Assembly: GCA_937896665.1 (NCBI GenBank)
Contig: CALBNS010000058.1
Span: 1-47,688, forward strand
DNA length: 47,688 bases
DNA from: an uncultured Clostridia bacterium
Lineage (GTDB): Bacteria; Bacillota; Clostridia; Lachnospirales; Lachnospiraceae
Direction: 5' to 3'
Below, piece after piece: positions 15,890 to 24,913 of this stretch (the first letter of the stretch is position 1; the number at the start of each line of letters is the position of its first letter). The notes beneath the pieces are model-generated. The model had not been told where the DNA came from. It saw only the letters and a list, made by a program, of their open reading frames with translations, and searched no databases. The translations under genes were made by a program, and so were the position numbers.

Positions 15890-17653
15890 CTATATTTCCC
15901 TGATAATTTCCCCGGCTGCTTCTTCTATCGTTGTTACCTCTGTATTCACGTGCAGTCCGTGTTCTGAAAGTGCATGCATAATATAAGTAACCTGCGGTGC
16001 AGCAAGCCCTACTTTTTCCAATTCTTTATAGTGTGAAAATACTTCCTTCGGCACACCATCATACATCTTTGTACCACGGTTCATTACCACAATACGATCT
16101 ACATACTTGGCAATATCTTCCATACTGTGAGACACAAGAAGTACAGTCATATTTTCTTTCTTTTGAAGATAAGCAATCTGGTCAAGAATTTCATCCCGTC
16201 CTTTTGGGTCCAGTCCTGCTGTCGGCTCGTCAAGCACTAAAACCTTTGGTTTCATTGCCAGCACTCCGGCAATCGCAACACGGCGTTTCTGTCCTCCTGA
16301 CAGATCAAAAGGTGACGACGCGTAATATTTTTCAGAAAGTCCTACAAGCTTCAAAGCTTTCTCTGCACGTTCTTTACATTCTTCTCCAGTTAGCCCCTGA
16401 TTTTTTGGACCAAAACACACATCCGTGAGAACATCTATCTCAAACAATTGGTGTTCCGGATATTGAAACACAAGTCCTACATTGCTGCGCAGGTTCTTCA
16501 TATTGTATTTTTCCTGATAAATATTTTCGCCATTATAATACAGGGCGCCATCTGTCGCTTTCAGAAGTCCATTCAAGTGTTGAATCAGCGTAGATTTCCC
16601 AGACCCCGTATGCCCGATAATTCCAATAAACTGTCCTTCATAAATATTAAGACTGACATCTTTTAATGCATGTTTCTGATATGCCGTACCAGGACTATAT
16701 ACATAATTAATGTGCTCCATTTTAAGAATTGGCTCGCCCTTACTTTCTTTATCACAAGAATGTTTTTCTTTATTCACAAAATAATTTGCTGCGCCCATTT
16801 TCGTATTGCATGTTTTCAATGCTTCTACTAACTCTGCCGTAGTCAGAATACCATCCGGTATCGGAAGCCCCTTCTTTTGCAGTTCATATGCAAGAAGCGA
16901 CACCTGCGGCACATCAAGGCGGTACTTTTTGAGTAATTCGACCTGACTAAACACTTCCCTTGTCGTACCATCCAATACCACATGGCCTTGATCCATTACA
17001 ATCACCCGATCAGCGCCGATTACTTCTTCCATATAATGTGTAATCAAAATAACCGTCACTTTTTCTTTTTTACGCAGTTCTTCTACCGTACGCAGCACCT
17101 CCTTACGTCCGTTCGGGTCCAACATCGCTGTCGGCTCATCAAGCACAATACACTTCGGACGCATTGCTACGACTCCGGCAATTGCAACTCGCTGCTTCTG
17201 ACCGCCAGAGAGCTTATTCGGTGAGTGATAACGGTACTCCAGCATGCCCACAGAGGAAAGGCTCTGCTCTACACGCTCCCAAATTTCTTCTGTAGGAACT
17301 CCCAGATTCTCCGGTCCAAATCCCACATCCTCTTCCACAACTGTTCCAATAATCTGATTATCCGGATTTTGGAACACCATACCTGCTGACTGCCTTATAT
17401 CCCACAGGTATTCTTCTTTTTTCGTATTTTTTCCGTCTACCCACATGGTTCCTTCTGTGGGAACTAAAATTGCATTCATATGCTTTGCGAGTGTAGACTT
17501 TCCAGAACCATTATGCCCGAGTATGGCAATAAACTGTCCCTGCTCTATATTCAAATCAATTTCGTCAATGGCACGATGCATTCCAATCACATTGCCTTCT
17601 TCGTCATGTTTTTTATATTCAAATACTAATTTTTCTGTCTTTATCATGCGCAT
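15890..17653 (-). CDS. ecfA: Fused energy-coupling factor ATPases EcfA1-EcfA2
   Basis: About 587 residues carry two complete ABC ATPase domains. Domain 1 has Walker A GHNGSGKST, LSGGQKQR and VLDEPTAMLDP. Domain 2 has Walker A GHTGSGKST about 300 residues later, LSGGQKRR and VLDEPTAGLDP. A charged linker (around KEKHSCDKESKG) joins them. In most Firmicutes these are two adjacent genes. I place the start at the ATG at 17653 (or 17647), since AAGGAAG lies just upstream; the earlier ATG at 17674 is almost at the promoter. The N-terminal KLVFEYKKHDEEG fits EcfA1. Confidence 0.93.
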   Translation of the reverse strand: MRMIKTEKLVFEYKKHDEEGNVIGMHRAIDEIDLNIEQGQFIAILGHNGSGKSTLAKHMNAILVPTEGTMWVDGKNTKKEEYLWDIRQSAGMVFQNPDNQIIGTVVEEDVGFGPENLGVPTEEIWERVEQSLSSVGMLEYRYHSPNKLSGGQKQRVAIAGVVAMRPKCIVLDEPTAMLDPNGRKEVLRTVEELRKKEKVTVILITHYMEEVIGADRVIVMDQGHVVLDGTTREVFSQVELLKKYRLDVPQVSLLAYELQKKGLPIPDGILTTAELVEALKTCNTKMGAANYFVNKEKHSCDKESKGEPILKMEHINYVYSPGTAYQKHALKDVSLNIYEGQFIGIIGHTGSGKSTLIQHLNGLLKATDGALYYNGENIYQEKYNMKNLRSNVGLVFQYPEHQLFEIDVLTDVCFGPKNQGLTGEECKERAEKALKLVGLSEKYYASSPFDLSGGQKRRVAIAGVLAMKPKVLVLDEPTAGLDPKGRDEILDQIAYLQKKENMTVLLVSHSMEDIAKYVDRIVVMNRGTKMYDGVPKEVFSHYKELEKVGLAAPQVTYIMHALSEHGLHVNTEVTTIEEAAGEIIREI

Positions 17654-17682
17654 TAGACTTCCTTTCTTACTCATTGGGTTTT

Positions 17683-17711
17683 ATTTTACTTCATCTTTTT
17701 GCCATTTGCAA
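17683..17711 (-). promoter_or_regulatory. Sigma-A promoter of ecfA-ecfT-truA
   Basis: On the minus strand TTGCAA (17711-17706), a 17-base spacer and TAAAAT (17688-17683) lie about 30 bases upstream of the chosen ecfA start. Confidence 0.6.
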
Positions 17712-17742
17712 GCCCAATAGGACACAGAGTTTGCTTGCTGCG

Positions 17743-17771
17743 TTGACAAAAGTACCGTATATCGCTAAAAT
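17743..17771 (+). promoter_or_regulatory. Sigma-A promoter of the cyclophilin gene
   Basis: A consensus TTGACA (17743-17748), a 17-base spacer and TAAAAT (17766-17771) lie 39 bases upstream of the ATG at 17811, which has an AGAAAGGA site. Confidence 0.85.
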
Positions 17772-17810
17772 ATGTAAGTATATGAAATCAATAGAAAGGA
17801 ATTTTTTAAA

Positions 17811-18329
17811 ATGGCAAATCCAATTGTAACATTTGAAATGGAGAACGGGGATATTATCAAAGCAGAATTATATCCTGAAATCGCTCCAAATACAGTAAAT
17901 AATTTCATCGCACTTGTACAGAAGGGATTCTATAACGGATTAATCTTTCATCGTGTAATTCGTGGTTTTATGATCCAGGGCGGCTGTCCACAAGGTACAG
18001 GAATGGGTGGTCCCGGACACCAAATCAAAGGTGAATTTCTCCAGAATGGTTTTCCTAATACACTCAAACATGAACCCGGTGTGCTTTCTATGGCACGTGC
18101 TATGCATCCGGATTCAGCAGGTTCACAATTCTTTATCATGCATGAAACTTCTCCACACTTAGATGGCGCCTATGCCGCTTTTGGAAAAGTAATCGAAGGA
18201 CTTGATGTGGTAAATAAGATTGCTGAGACTGCAACAGATTTTCGTGACAGACCATTAGAAGACCAGGTAATGAAATCTGTAACAGTAGATACACAAGGCG
18301 TAGAATACCCGGCACCAGAGACTGTTTAA
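17811..18329 (+). CDS. Peptidyl-prolyl cis-trans isomerase, cyclophilin type
   Basis: This 172-residue single-domain cyclophilin speeds proline isomerisation in protein folding. The catalytic loop LIFHRVIRGFMIQGG (R48) and the substrate pocket segment SAGSQFFIM are intact. There is no signal peptide, so it is cytoplasmic. It is a monocistronic gene with its own promoter and a terminator at 18346-18399. Confidence 0.95.
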   Translation: MANPIVTFEMENGDIIKAELYPEIAPNTVNNFIALVQKGFYNGLIFHRVIRGFMIQGGCPQGTGMGGPGHQIKGEFLQNGFPNTLKHEPGVLSMARAMHPDSAGSQFFIMHETSPHLDGAYAAFGKVIEGLDVVNKIAETATDFRDRPLEDQVMKSVTVDTQGVEYPAPETV

Positions 18330-18345
18330 TATCGAAACATGACAC

Positions 18346-18399
18346 AAAAAGGTGAATGCCAATCCGATACAAATAATCGATAGCGGCGCTCACCTTTTG
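18346..18399. terminator. Bidirectional terminator between converging genes
   Basis: The stem AAAAGGTGA/TCACCTTTT, with a further GCC/GGC pairing after a two-base mismatch, is A-rich on one side and T-rich on the other. It lies between the cyclophilin gene and the converging transglutaminase gene and can serve both. Confidence 0.75.
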
Positions 18400-18407
18400 T
18401 TTTGCAC

Positions 18408-20762
18408 TTAATATGCCTTTCCATATAAAAACCAAAGTTTTTGTTTTCTTGTAAATGTCTTTATGATTTCCTTTCTTAAACTCCGATACAAACGATACAT
18501 TTCCTTCTGCTCATCAATCGAAAATTGTTTCCCGGAAAATGCAGCCTGCTCAGCATACATATAAATCAAGTTCCATTCTTCTTCCGTAAGCTGCGAAAAT
18601 GTTTCTGCCATTTTACCAGCCCTCTGCCGTTCCGTCATCTCCCTAGTTTCCAGTCCCGCAAACACACAGATATCGCAGATTGCATTATACATATTTATAA
18701 TTCCCCGATTGTCTTTTTTGATTCGGAAACTCCTAAGCCTTTTCCCTCTGCGAATTCTTTGCTGAAGAATAATGACTGCCACAGATAATAATCCACTGCC
18801 TATAAGCACCGCAAAACTAAAAAGCGCCTTAATATTACCATTCTTTTGGATGCCCTCATCCAAACCAATACTTTCGCCCATCTCGGATTCAGCATCTTGC
18901 CCTTCGTCTTGCACTTCCGGTTCTTCCTCCGGCAAATTTTTCTCTGTCAAATCCGGGGTATTCTCAGCAGGCTCTTCAGGCTCTTCAAATCTATCTGACA
19001 CAGAATCTACAACATATGAACCCAAGTCTTCATTTTCAGTATAAGACAAGGTATGCTCCCGTACCTGCCATCCTAGTTCGTCATCAAAAACTTCACACCA
19101 TGCATGTGCCTTTTCATCCGTTATGAACGCTTTATATGTTCCATCTTCTTGAAGTGTAAACTGGCCCGGGCTGACGGTATATCCCTCCACATATCGAGCA
19201 GGTATTCCGCATATCTGATAAATCACTGTCGCAGCCGATGCAAAATGCACACAAAATCCTACTCTTTTCTCAAAAAGAAAGCCTTCTATGAAATCCATGT
19301 CCTTTGGCATTTCCCCCGGTTTCCGGCTATATCGCAGATATCGGTTAAACATCTGATCAATCCCACTTCCTACCGTGGCTGATGAATTCTTATTTAGTGT
19401 ATTGCAGAATTTCCTTAATTCTTTCAATTGTGTGTATTCTTCAACATAGGTTTTCTTTACAAACTCTTGATACTCTTTCCACAACTCAGAAGATTGTGCA
19501 AGCGAAGTAGAAGAAATACGTTCAACATCTTCTGCCGGATAATAGGTATATTGTCTTTGCTTTTTTCCGTCTCCCTCTACAAATGCATCCAGATTTACAC
19601 TATCCCCCTTTGTAATATTGGAATAATAAGGGGTATAGGCAAACTTTGAAGACGTTGCCTTCAGGCTGAGTTCTATCTGCTGCTCTTTTACAGAATTGTT
19701 ACCATCTGCAATTTTCCGATACGGTTCGCTCATAAGATTTCTCTTATCCTTCGCTCCTCCAAAAGGAGAAATCACTTTTGCAAATTCCAATGCACCTAAC
19801 TTGTCCCACTCTTTTCCTGTATAAAAACTTCCCACAAATGCTTTCAGATAAATCTTACCTTCAGGTATCTTCGTCACAGTAATTTCCATCGCCGTTTTAC
19901 CTGAAATTTCCGCACTGGAAAGTCCTGACAAATTCCCCTCATTCAAGCCTCCACCTGCGAAATTACGACCTCCATCGAAATTCTCTGCCACCGTCTTTTT
20001 TATCCCATCTATCCCTGTATCCTGCAGTTCCATCAATACCTGTCTGATATTCTGATATTCTACCTGATGTTTCTCCTTATACTTGACGAGCATCTGTTTG
20101 GATGCTGTCGAGCAGGAAAGTAGAACGAGGAGAATTGCCGCTGCCGTAAACAGCTCTCTCATTGGCGGCTTATCCTTATTCTGATGATAAACGACAGCAT
20201 ACACACAGCCTGCTGCCATCAGCCCGAAGCACATCCATGTATTCGGCAATTTCCCTACCGTTCCCGCCAAGAAAACCGGGATCATCATAATCAGCACGAG
20301 ACAAATAATTCCTTTTCTCGCTTTTAAAACAGCCACCAAAATAATACTTAGAACCATTCCAATAACAGCGGTCACAATAAGAATGGATGGAATATCCGGC
20401 TCATTATGTAAAATAGACGAATTGATTCCGTCATACTGCTTTTTTAGTACACCATAGCTGTCTACATAAAATATTATTCCCTCATAAATCCGTTTCCAAT
20501 AAACACCGGCAAACCCTAACGACGCAATCAGCGCAATCATAACATTTCTTTTTGTCTTCTTCTCATCCCACAACAGAAACACCGTAAGTGAGGCCACAAT
20601 TCCCATTAATATCATGGTCTGATATAGCTGAACATTTACAGCGAAAACCGAAAAATACGCAGAAAACACCGATGTCAGTACAACGGAAACTGCCACTGAC
20701 CACACGACTGCCGTTTTCCACGTTCTTTTCTGTCCTTTGCCGATTATATCTAATCCTGCCAT
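18408..20762 (-). CDS. Transglutaminase-like membrane protein (TgpA type)
   Basis: This 784-residue protein starts with about seven hydrophobic helices (residues 15-230). An extracytoplasmic region with a transglutaminase-like core follows: the cysteine in RVGFCVHFASA (near 502) and the histidine in KAHAWCEVFDD (near 552). Where most relatives have an aspartate in a W-x-P-x-D pattern, this one reads GWQVREHT, so the third catalytic residue may be the glutamate or be absent. Another helix near 650 and a cytoplasmic tail complete it. The MoxR/DUF58/transglutaminase order is a common bacterial set thought to act on cell-envelope proteins; its role in this organism is unknown. Confidence 0.88.
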   Translation of the reverse strand: MAGLDIIGKGQKRTWKTAVVWSVAVSVVLTSVFSAYFSVFAVNVQLYQTMILMGIVASLTVFLLWDEKKTKRNVMIALIASLGFAGVYWKRIYEGIIFYVDSYGVLKKQYDGINSSILHNEPDIPSILIVTAVIGMVLSIILVAVLKARKGIICLVLIMMIPVFLAGTVGKLPNTWMCFGLMAAGCVYAVVYHQNKDKPPMRELFTAAAILLVLLSCSTASKQMLVKYKEKHQVEYQNIRQVLMELQDTGIDGIKKTVAENFDGGRNFAGGGLNEGNLSGLSSAEISGKTAMEITVTKIPEGKIYLKAFVGSFYTGKEWDKLGALEFAKVISPFGGAKDKRNLMSEPYRKIADGNNSVKEQQIELSLKATSSKFAYTPYYSNITKGDSVNLDAFVEGDGKKQRQYTYYPAEDVERISSTSLAQSSELWKEYQEFVKKTYVEEYTQLKELRKFCNTLNKNSSATVGSGIDQMFNRYLRYSRKPGEMPKDMDFIEGFLFEKRVGFCVHFASAATVIYQICGIPARYVEGYTVSPGQFTLQEDGTYKAFITDEKAHAWCEVFDDELGWQVREHTLSYTENEDLGSYVVDSVSDRFEEPEEPAENTPDLTEKNLPEEEPEVQDEGQDAESEMGESIGLDEGIQKNGNIKALFSFAVLIGSGLLSVAVIILQQRIRRGKRLRSFRIKKDNRGIINMYNAICDICVFAGLETREMTERQRAGKMAETFSQLTEEEWNLIYMYAEQAAFSGKQFSIDEQKEMYRLYRSLRKEIIKTFTRKQKLWFLYGKAY

Positions 20763-20808
20763 TTTCTTCTCCCCTAATTAATTCTAAGAGTCCTAAAGGG
20801 ACACTTTC

Positions 20809-21903
20809 TTAGCATACAAAATACAGATTTCTCCAGTCTGTCTTCCCCTCCTGTAAAGAAATCTTCATTGTCTCTTCCTCATTTACTACAATCGTCCCAT
20901 CTGCCTGAAACTCTACAATTGTACTGAACGAAATACCTTTGAATGCTTCCTCATACTCGCCCTCAATGTTCTCCTGATAAGACGAGATATAAAGAAGCCG
21001 GTTCAGCAATTCATAGATATTCTCTTCTTTACTGACACGTTTTTTCTGAATTTTATGATTTTCCGGCTCATACCAGGCTACCATATGGACACACTCTGCC
21101 TCTAAAAGTGACATGGATAATGACGCTGCCGCCTCCAGAATAACAGCCGGAATATGATTCTTCTTTTTCTCCAAAACCCTCATATTCAGCCAAATGAGAA
21201 CGACACTTCCCAGCGGACGTCCATGCTCCTTTACGAGCAGCTCATCTGCCTTCGCCGAAAGCTTCCAATGAATATCATGCAGGGAATCTTTTTCACGGTA
21301 TTCCCGAATCTGATAGATTTCTGATGGATCATCTCCGCTCTCACGATCCGAGTATTCCTCCGCATCAGCAATAAACTCACGTGTTCTTTTTGTGATTTCT
21401 ACCGGAAGCAGACGGCATTCTGGCAGAATCCCTACACGCTGTACTTCCTTCTTATTCTTTTTTTCTTTTAAGATGTACAGCATATCGTAAATCCAATATG
21501 TTTTTATGGAAATATCTATCATTCCACAGTTTTTTGACTTTAAGATTATTGTCACTCTTTCGGTTTTGTCACTGCCGGTTCTAACCTTCTGATAATACTT
21601 TTGTCTTTCTTTGGTAAACTGATTTTCTGCCTGAATCAGTATTTTCACATGCACCGATGGAATTCTAGAACGATTTTGAATCACCAGTGTTATCGGTATC
21701 TCTTGATTCTTCTCAGCAATTGGAATAACAGGTTCTATGAAAACATCTATTTTTCGCTTCAGATATTGCAGCCCTATAATTGCTGCTGCCGGATATATCA
21801 CTTCTGCTGCCAGCATAATTGCCATAATCTCATCACTATATAGAAAAAAGCAGCACAATGTCAGAAAAAACACTGCAAGATAAACAACCATTTGTTTAAT
21901 CAT
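20809..21903 (-). CDS. DUF58-domain membrane protein
   Basis: The 364-residue protein has two N-terminal membrane helices (about residues 5-45) and a cytoplasmic DUF58 domain. The domain mark is the segment REYREKDSLHDIHWKLSAK near residues 203-221. It begins 7 bases after the MoxR ATPase gene and precedes the transglutaminase gene. DUF58 proteins are held to be the partners on which MoxR ATPases act through a von-Willebrand-like fold. Confidence 0.88.
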   Translation of the reverse strand: MIKQMVVYLAVFFLTLCCFFLYSDEIMAIMLAAEVIYPAAAIIGLQYLKRKIDVFIEPVIPIAEKNQEIPITLVIQNRSRIPSVHVKILIQAENQFTKERQKYYQKVRTGSDKTERVTIILKSKNCGMIDISIKTYWIYDMLYILKEKKNKKEVQRVGILPECRLLPVEITKRTREFIADAEEYSDRESGDDPSEIYQIREYREKDSLHDIHWKLSAKADELLVKEHGRPLGSVVLIWLNMRVLEKKKNHIPAVILEAAASLSMSLLEAECVHMVAWYEPENHKIQKKRVSKEENIYELLNRLLYISSYQENIEGEYEEAFKGISFSTIVEFQADGTIVVNEEETMKISLQEGKTDWRNLYFVC

Positions 21904-21910
21904 TTTACAC

Positions 21911-22858
21911 CTATTTCTTTCTTATGGCCGGTTGAGCTACCTGTACCAAAATCTGTTTTAACACTTCTTCTTTCTGCACATGCCCTACCTTCGCTTTCGT
22001 ATTCAGTCTGACTCTGTGTGCAGCTGTATACGCAAATACCTTCTGTACATCTTCAGGCAGAACATATTCCCTTCCTGTAAGCCATGCGGCTGCACGGCTC
22101 ATTGCTGCAAGAGCCACTGTTCCACGAGGACTGAGCCCCATTGCAAACATTTCATGTTCCCGGGTTGCCTTTGCTAGATTCGCAATGTATTCAAATACCA
22201 CATCATGCACATAAATTCGACCGACATCCTCCTGCATCTGCAATATATGTGCAGCATTTGTCACATTCCTTACTGCCTCCACAAGACTTCCATTCTGTCT
22301 TCTTTTTAAGATTTCAACTTCTTCCCTTACACTCGGATATCCCATACGAATACAAATCATAAAACGATCCAACTGTGATTCAGGGAGTAGTTGTGTACCT
22401 GCTGATCCTTCTGGATTCTCCGTCGCAATTACCACAAACGGTTCCCCAGTTTTTCTGGTCACACCATCCACGGTAACCTGTCTTTCTTCCATAACTTCCA
22501 GGAGTGCTGACTGAGTTTTCGGTGACGTACGGTTAATTTCATCTGCCAGAAACAAGTTGCACATTACAGCACCAGGCTGGTAAACGAAACGACCTGTATC
22601 TTTCTGATAGATAGAGAATCCTGTCAAATCTGCCGGCATAACATCCGGTGTGAATTGCATTCTTTTTTCTGCGATTCCCATTGCTCTGGAAAAGGAAAGT
22701 GCCATTGTCGTCTTTCCAACTCCCGGCATATCTTCTATTAAAATGTGACCACCAGCCACAATTGCCATCATAATTAGTTCAATCACATCATCTTTTCCTA
22801 CAACGGCTTTCTGTACTTCTTTAATTACATCGTCAGCTTCCCTATATAACTCTCTCAT
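21911..22858 (-). CDS. MoxR-family AAA+ ATPase
   Basis: This 315-residue chaperone-like ATPase has Walker A DMPGVGKTT, Walker B LFLADEINR, sensor 1 in VIATENPEG, and the C-terminal lid with LSPRGTVALAAMSRAAA. It is the first gene of the MoxR/DUF58/transglutaminase operon. The frame is open 27 codons further upstream, but the ATG at 22858 has TGGAGGG at the right distance and the family starts there. Confidence 0.92.
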   Translation of the reverse strand: MRELYREADDVIKEVQKAVVGKDDVIELIMMAIVAGGHILIEDMPGVGKTTMALSFSRAMGIAEKRMQFTPDVMPADLTGFSIYQKDTGRFVYQPGAVMCNLFLADEINRTSPKTQSALLEVMEERQVTVDGVTRKTGEPFVVIATENPEGSAGTQLLPESQLDRFMICIRMGYPSVREEVEILKRRQNGSLVEAVRNVTNAAHILQMQEDVGRIYVHDVVFEYIANLAKATREHEMFAMGLSPRGTVALAAMSRAAAWLTGREYVLPEDVQKVFAYTAAHRVRLNTKAKVGHVQKEEVLKQILVQVAQPAIRKK

Positions 22859-22910
22859 ACCGTTTCCCTCCATTATATATCGATACTTCCCCACTTTTAG
22901 TTCTATGTTT

Positions 22911-22939
22911 ATTATATCAGAGATACTCCCTGACATCAA
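22911..22939 (-). promoter_or_regulatory. Sigma-A promoter of the MoxR operon
   Basis: On the minus strand TTGATG (22939-22934), a 17-base spacer and a consensus TATAAT (22916-22911) lie upstream of the MoxR start. The promoter is divergent from the one at 22963-22991. Confidence 0.75.
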
Positions 22940-22962
22940 TCTGATTACCCCTTATTCTTATA

Positions 22963-22999
22963 TTGACAGATATTAGATTTTTTTGTACACTGAGTACAA
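22963..22999 (+). promoter_or_regulatory. Promoter and palindromic operator of the S-component/kinase pair
   Basis: TTGACA (22963-22968), a 17-base spacer and TACACT (22986-22991) form a strong promoter. The palindrome TTGTAC-5-GTACAA (22983-22988 and 22994-22999) covers the -10 box, a usual place for a repressor site. The arms resemble the ends of a biotin-repressor site, but the 5-base spacing does not fit that regulator. Confidence 0.6.
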
Positions 23000-23060
23000 T
23001 CATTGGTCGAACCGCGTTTTATTTGCCGGTTCTATTTTTGTGAAGAGAGAGGAGAAAATA

Positions 23061-23588
23061 ATGAAAAACAGAAAAAGGATGATATTAGCAGCATTTTTTC
23101 TTGCATTGGGATTAGTTATGCCATTTTTGACAGGACAGATTCCTGAGCTTGGCAACAAGTTACTGCCTATGCACATTCCGGTTATTATATGTGGATATGT
23201 ATGCGGCTGGCAATATGGGCTGATAGTCGGCTTTATTGTACCACTGCTTCGAAGCGTAATGTTTGGCATGCCTCTGCTCATAAAAGCAGTTGCCATGGCA
23301 TTTGAACTGGCAACATACGGTGCGGTGACAGGAATTCTTTATCAGAAGCTGCGTAAATCAAAAGTAAAAATCTACATAAGTCTGCTGACTGCCATGATAG
23401 CAGGAAGATTGATCTGGGGCGCAGTGAGTGTTATCATTTATGGCATTGGCGGCACCGCATTTTCATGGCAGATATTCATAGGCGGTGCAGTATTGAATGC
23501 GATACCGGGTATCATATTACAGATTGTACTCATACCAATATTAATGCTGGCACTTGAAAAAGCAGGGGTCATCAATGCTGACGAATGA
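23061..23588 (+). CDS. ECF transporter substrate-binding S component
   Basis: The 175-residue membrane protein has about six helices and the LPMHIPVIICGYVCGWQYG pattern seen in one group of ECF S components (DUF3816-like, ECF_trnsprt). S components bind a vitamin or precursor and dock on a shared EcfA/EcfT module; one is encoded at 15057-17653. The start ATG at 23061 has GAGAGGAG. The kinase gene begins inside its last codons, so import and phosphorylation of one compound is a fair guess. The substrate cannot be read from the sequence. Confidence 0.85.
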   Translation: MKNRKRMILAAFFLALGLVMPFLTGQIPELGNKLLPMHIPVIICGYVCGWQYGLIVGFIVPLLRSVMFGMPLLIKAVAMAFELATYGAVTGILYQKLRKSKVKIYISLLTAMIAGRLIWGAVSVIIYGIGGTAFSWQIFIGGAVLNAIPGIILQIVLIPILMLALEKAGVINADE

Positions 23589-24141
23589 TTTGCTCCAAAT
23601 AATTGAGCAGGGAATACGATTATTAGACGGCAGCCGTCCCTTTGTCGTTGCAATTGATGGTATGAGTGGCAGCGGAAAGAGTACATTAGGAAATCTCCTA
23701 CATGAAACTTTTCCGGAATCCAATCTGTTTCACATGGATGATTATTTTCTGCAGCCGTATCAACGGACAAAAATGAGATTAAACGAGGTGGGAGGAAATG
23801 TTGATTATGAGAGATTTCAGTCAGAGATTCTTTCCCATCTTACCGAACGAAATGGATTAAGTTATCACGCGTATGATTGCAGGAGTCAGACTTTGGGTCC
23901 GGAAATACGGGCAGAATGGAAACCTCTTGTGATTATAGAAGGTGCCTACAGTCAGCATCCGTTTTTTGGCGACGTATATGATTTTCGTGTGTTCTGTGAA
24001 GTCACAGAAGAAGAACAAAGAAAGCGTATCTTAGAACGAAACGGTGCAGACATGCTCGAGCGTTTTCTGAACGAATGGATACCGAAAGAAAATCAATATT
24101 TTATAAAATATAGGATTAAAGATAAAAGTGGCTTACGGTAA
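23575..24141 (+). CDS. Uridine-kinase-like P-loop kinase
   Basis: This 188-residue kinase of the uridine kinase/phosphoribulokinase type has a P-loop AIDGMSGSGKST at residues 26-37, a DDYF segment near 55-60 as in uridine kinases, and PLVIIEGAYS near 117-126. It is shorter than classical uridine kinase (about 210). Its ATG (23575) lies inside the last codons of the S-component gene, overlapping by 14 bases, with an AGGGG site, so the two are translated together. It probably phosphorylates the imported compound and traps it. Uridine, nicotinamide riboside, pantothenate or thiamine precursors are candidates only. Confidence 0.82.
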   Translation: MLTNDLLQIIEQGIRLLDGSRPFVVAIDGMSGSGKSTLGNLLHETFPESNLFHMDDYFLQPYQRTKMRLNEVGGNVDYERFQSEILSHLTERNGLSYHAYDCRSQTLGPEIRAEWKPLVIIEGAYSQHPFFGDVYDFRVFCEVTEEEQRKRILERNGADMLERFLNEWIPKENQYFIKYRIKDKSGLR

Positions 24142-24155
24142 TGTAGCCACTTTTT
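24124..24155 (+). terminator. Rho-independent terminator of the kinase gene
   Basis: The 10-bp stem AAAAGTGGCT/AGCCACTTTT (24124-24133 with 24145-24154) has a T-rich 3' arm and overlaps the stop codon of the kinase gene. Confidence 0.75.
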
Positions 24156-24178
24156 CATTTTCTTTACAGATGATACAT

Positions 24179-24412
24179 CTATTCCAAATTTAAAATTTGT
24201 CCTAGTACTTCGATAATAATCTCATTTGTGCAGGCTTTCGTATAACCAAGCATATGAAGTGTAATCTCATCTTGCTTTTGTGCCTCTGTCAGGCTGTTGT
24301 TATGTTTTGTCTCGTCAATCAGTTTCACGAGCTGCGGTGTCAACTCTTCATACATATCAATCGTCGTCTCAGACACCAGTTTTCTCAATTCTTCTTTCGT
24401 TCTAGGTACCAT
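24179..24412 (-). CDS. Small helical protein of unknown function
   Basis: The 77-residue product is almost wholly alpha-helical and charged, with no signal peptide, membrane segment or cysteine cluster. I do not recognise a family. The start has GGGAGAG at a proper distance. It follows smpB on the same strand after 30 bases and so is likely part of the rnr-smpB unit. A function in RNA quality control would be guesswork. Confidence 0.6.
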   Translation of the reverse strand: MVPRTKEELRKLVSETTIDMYEELTPQLVKLIDETKHNNSLTEAQKQDEITLHMLGYTKACTNEIIIEVLGQILNLE

Positions 24413-24442
24413 ATCTGTTCTCTCCCACTATCTAAGTTTCAT

Positions 24443-24910
24443 CTAACCAAAATTTCTCACTTTAAAGTCTCTCTCGGCTTCTCTTTTCTGATCTTTCTTC
24501 GCAATATCGTCGCGCTTGTCATAAAGCTTCTTACCTTTTGCAAGACCAATTTCAACCTTCACAAGACTTCCTTTAAAATAAACCTTCAAAGGAACCAACG
24601 TCATTCCCTTTTCTTTGATTTTTCCAAGCATCTTATTAATCTCTGCTTTATGGAGTAATAATTTCTTCACACGTAAGGGGTCTTTATTAAAAATGTTGCC
24701 TTTTTCATAAGGGCTGACATGCATCCCATACACGAAAACTTCTCCATTTTCGATTCGTATAAATGCTTCCTTGATACTGCATTTCCCCATGCGAAGTGAC
24801 TTCACTTCGGTTCCGTGAAGCGCAATTCCTGCCTCATACGTATCTAATATAAAAAAATCATGATATGCTTTTTTATTGTTCGCAATCAGTTTCATTGATT
24901 CTTTCGTCAT
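24443..24910 (-). CDS. smpB: SsrA-binding protein SmpB
   Basis: The 155-residue protein binds tmRNA and brings it to stalled ribosomes. The family segments NKKAYHDFFILDTYEAGIAL and GTEVKSLRMGK are intact, and the C-terminal tail KLYDKRDDIAKKDQKREAER is present. It starts 3 bases after rnr, the common Firmicutes pairing of the tmRNA partner with RNase R. A tmRNA gene is not visible nearby. Confidence 0.97.
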   Translation of the reverse strand: MTKESMKLIANNKKAYHDFFILDTYEAGIALHGTEVKSLRMGKCSIKEAFIRIENGEVFVYGMHVSPYEKGNIFNKDPLRVKKLLLHKAEINKMLGKIKEKGMTLVPLKVYFKGSLVKVEIGLAKGKKLYDKRDDIAKKDQKREAERDFKVRNFG

Positions 24911-24913
24911 AAT

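Noticed and set aside
24179..24442. tmRNA gene near smpB
   Set aside because: I looked for an alanine tag frame and tRNA-like ends around smpB and saw none.
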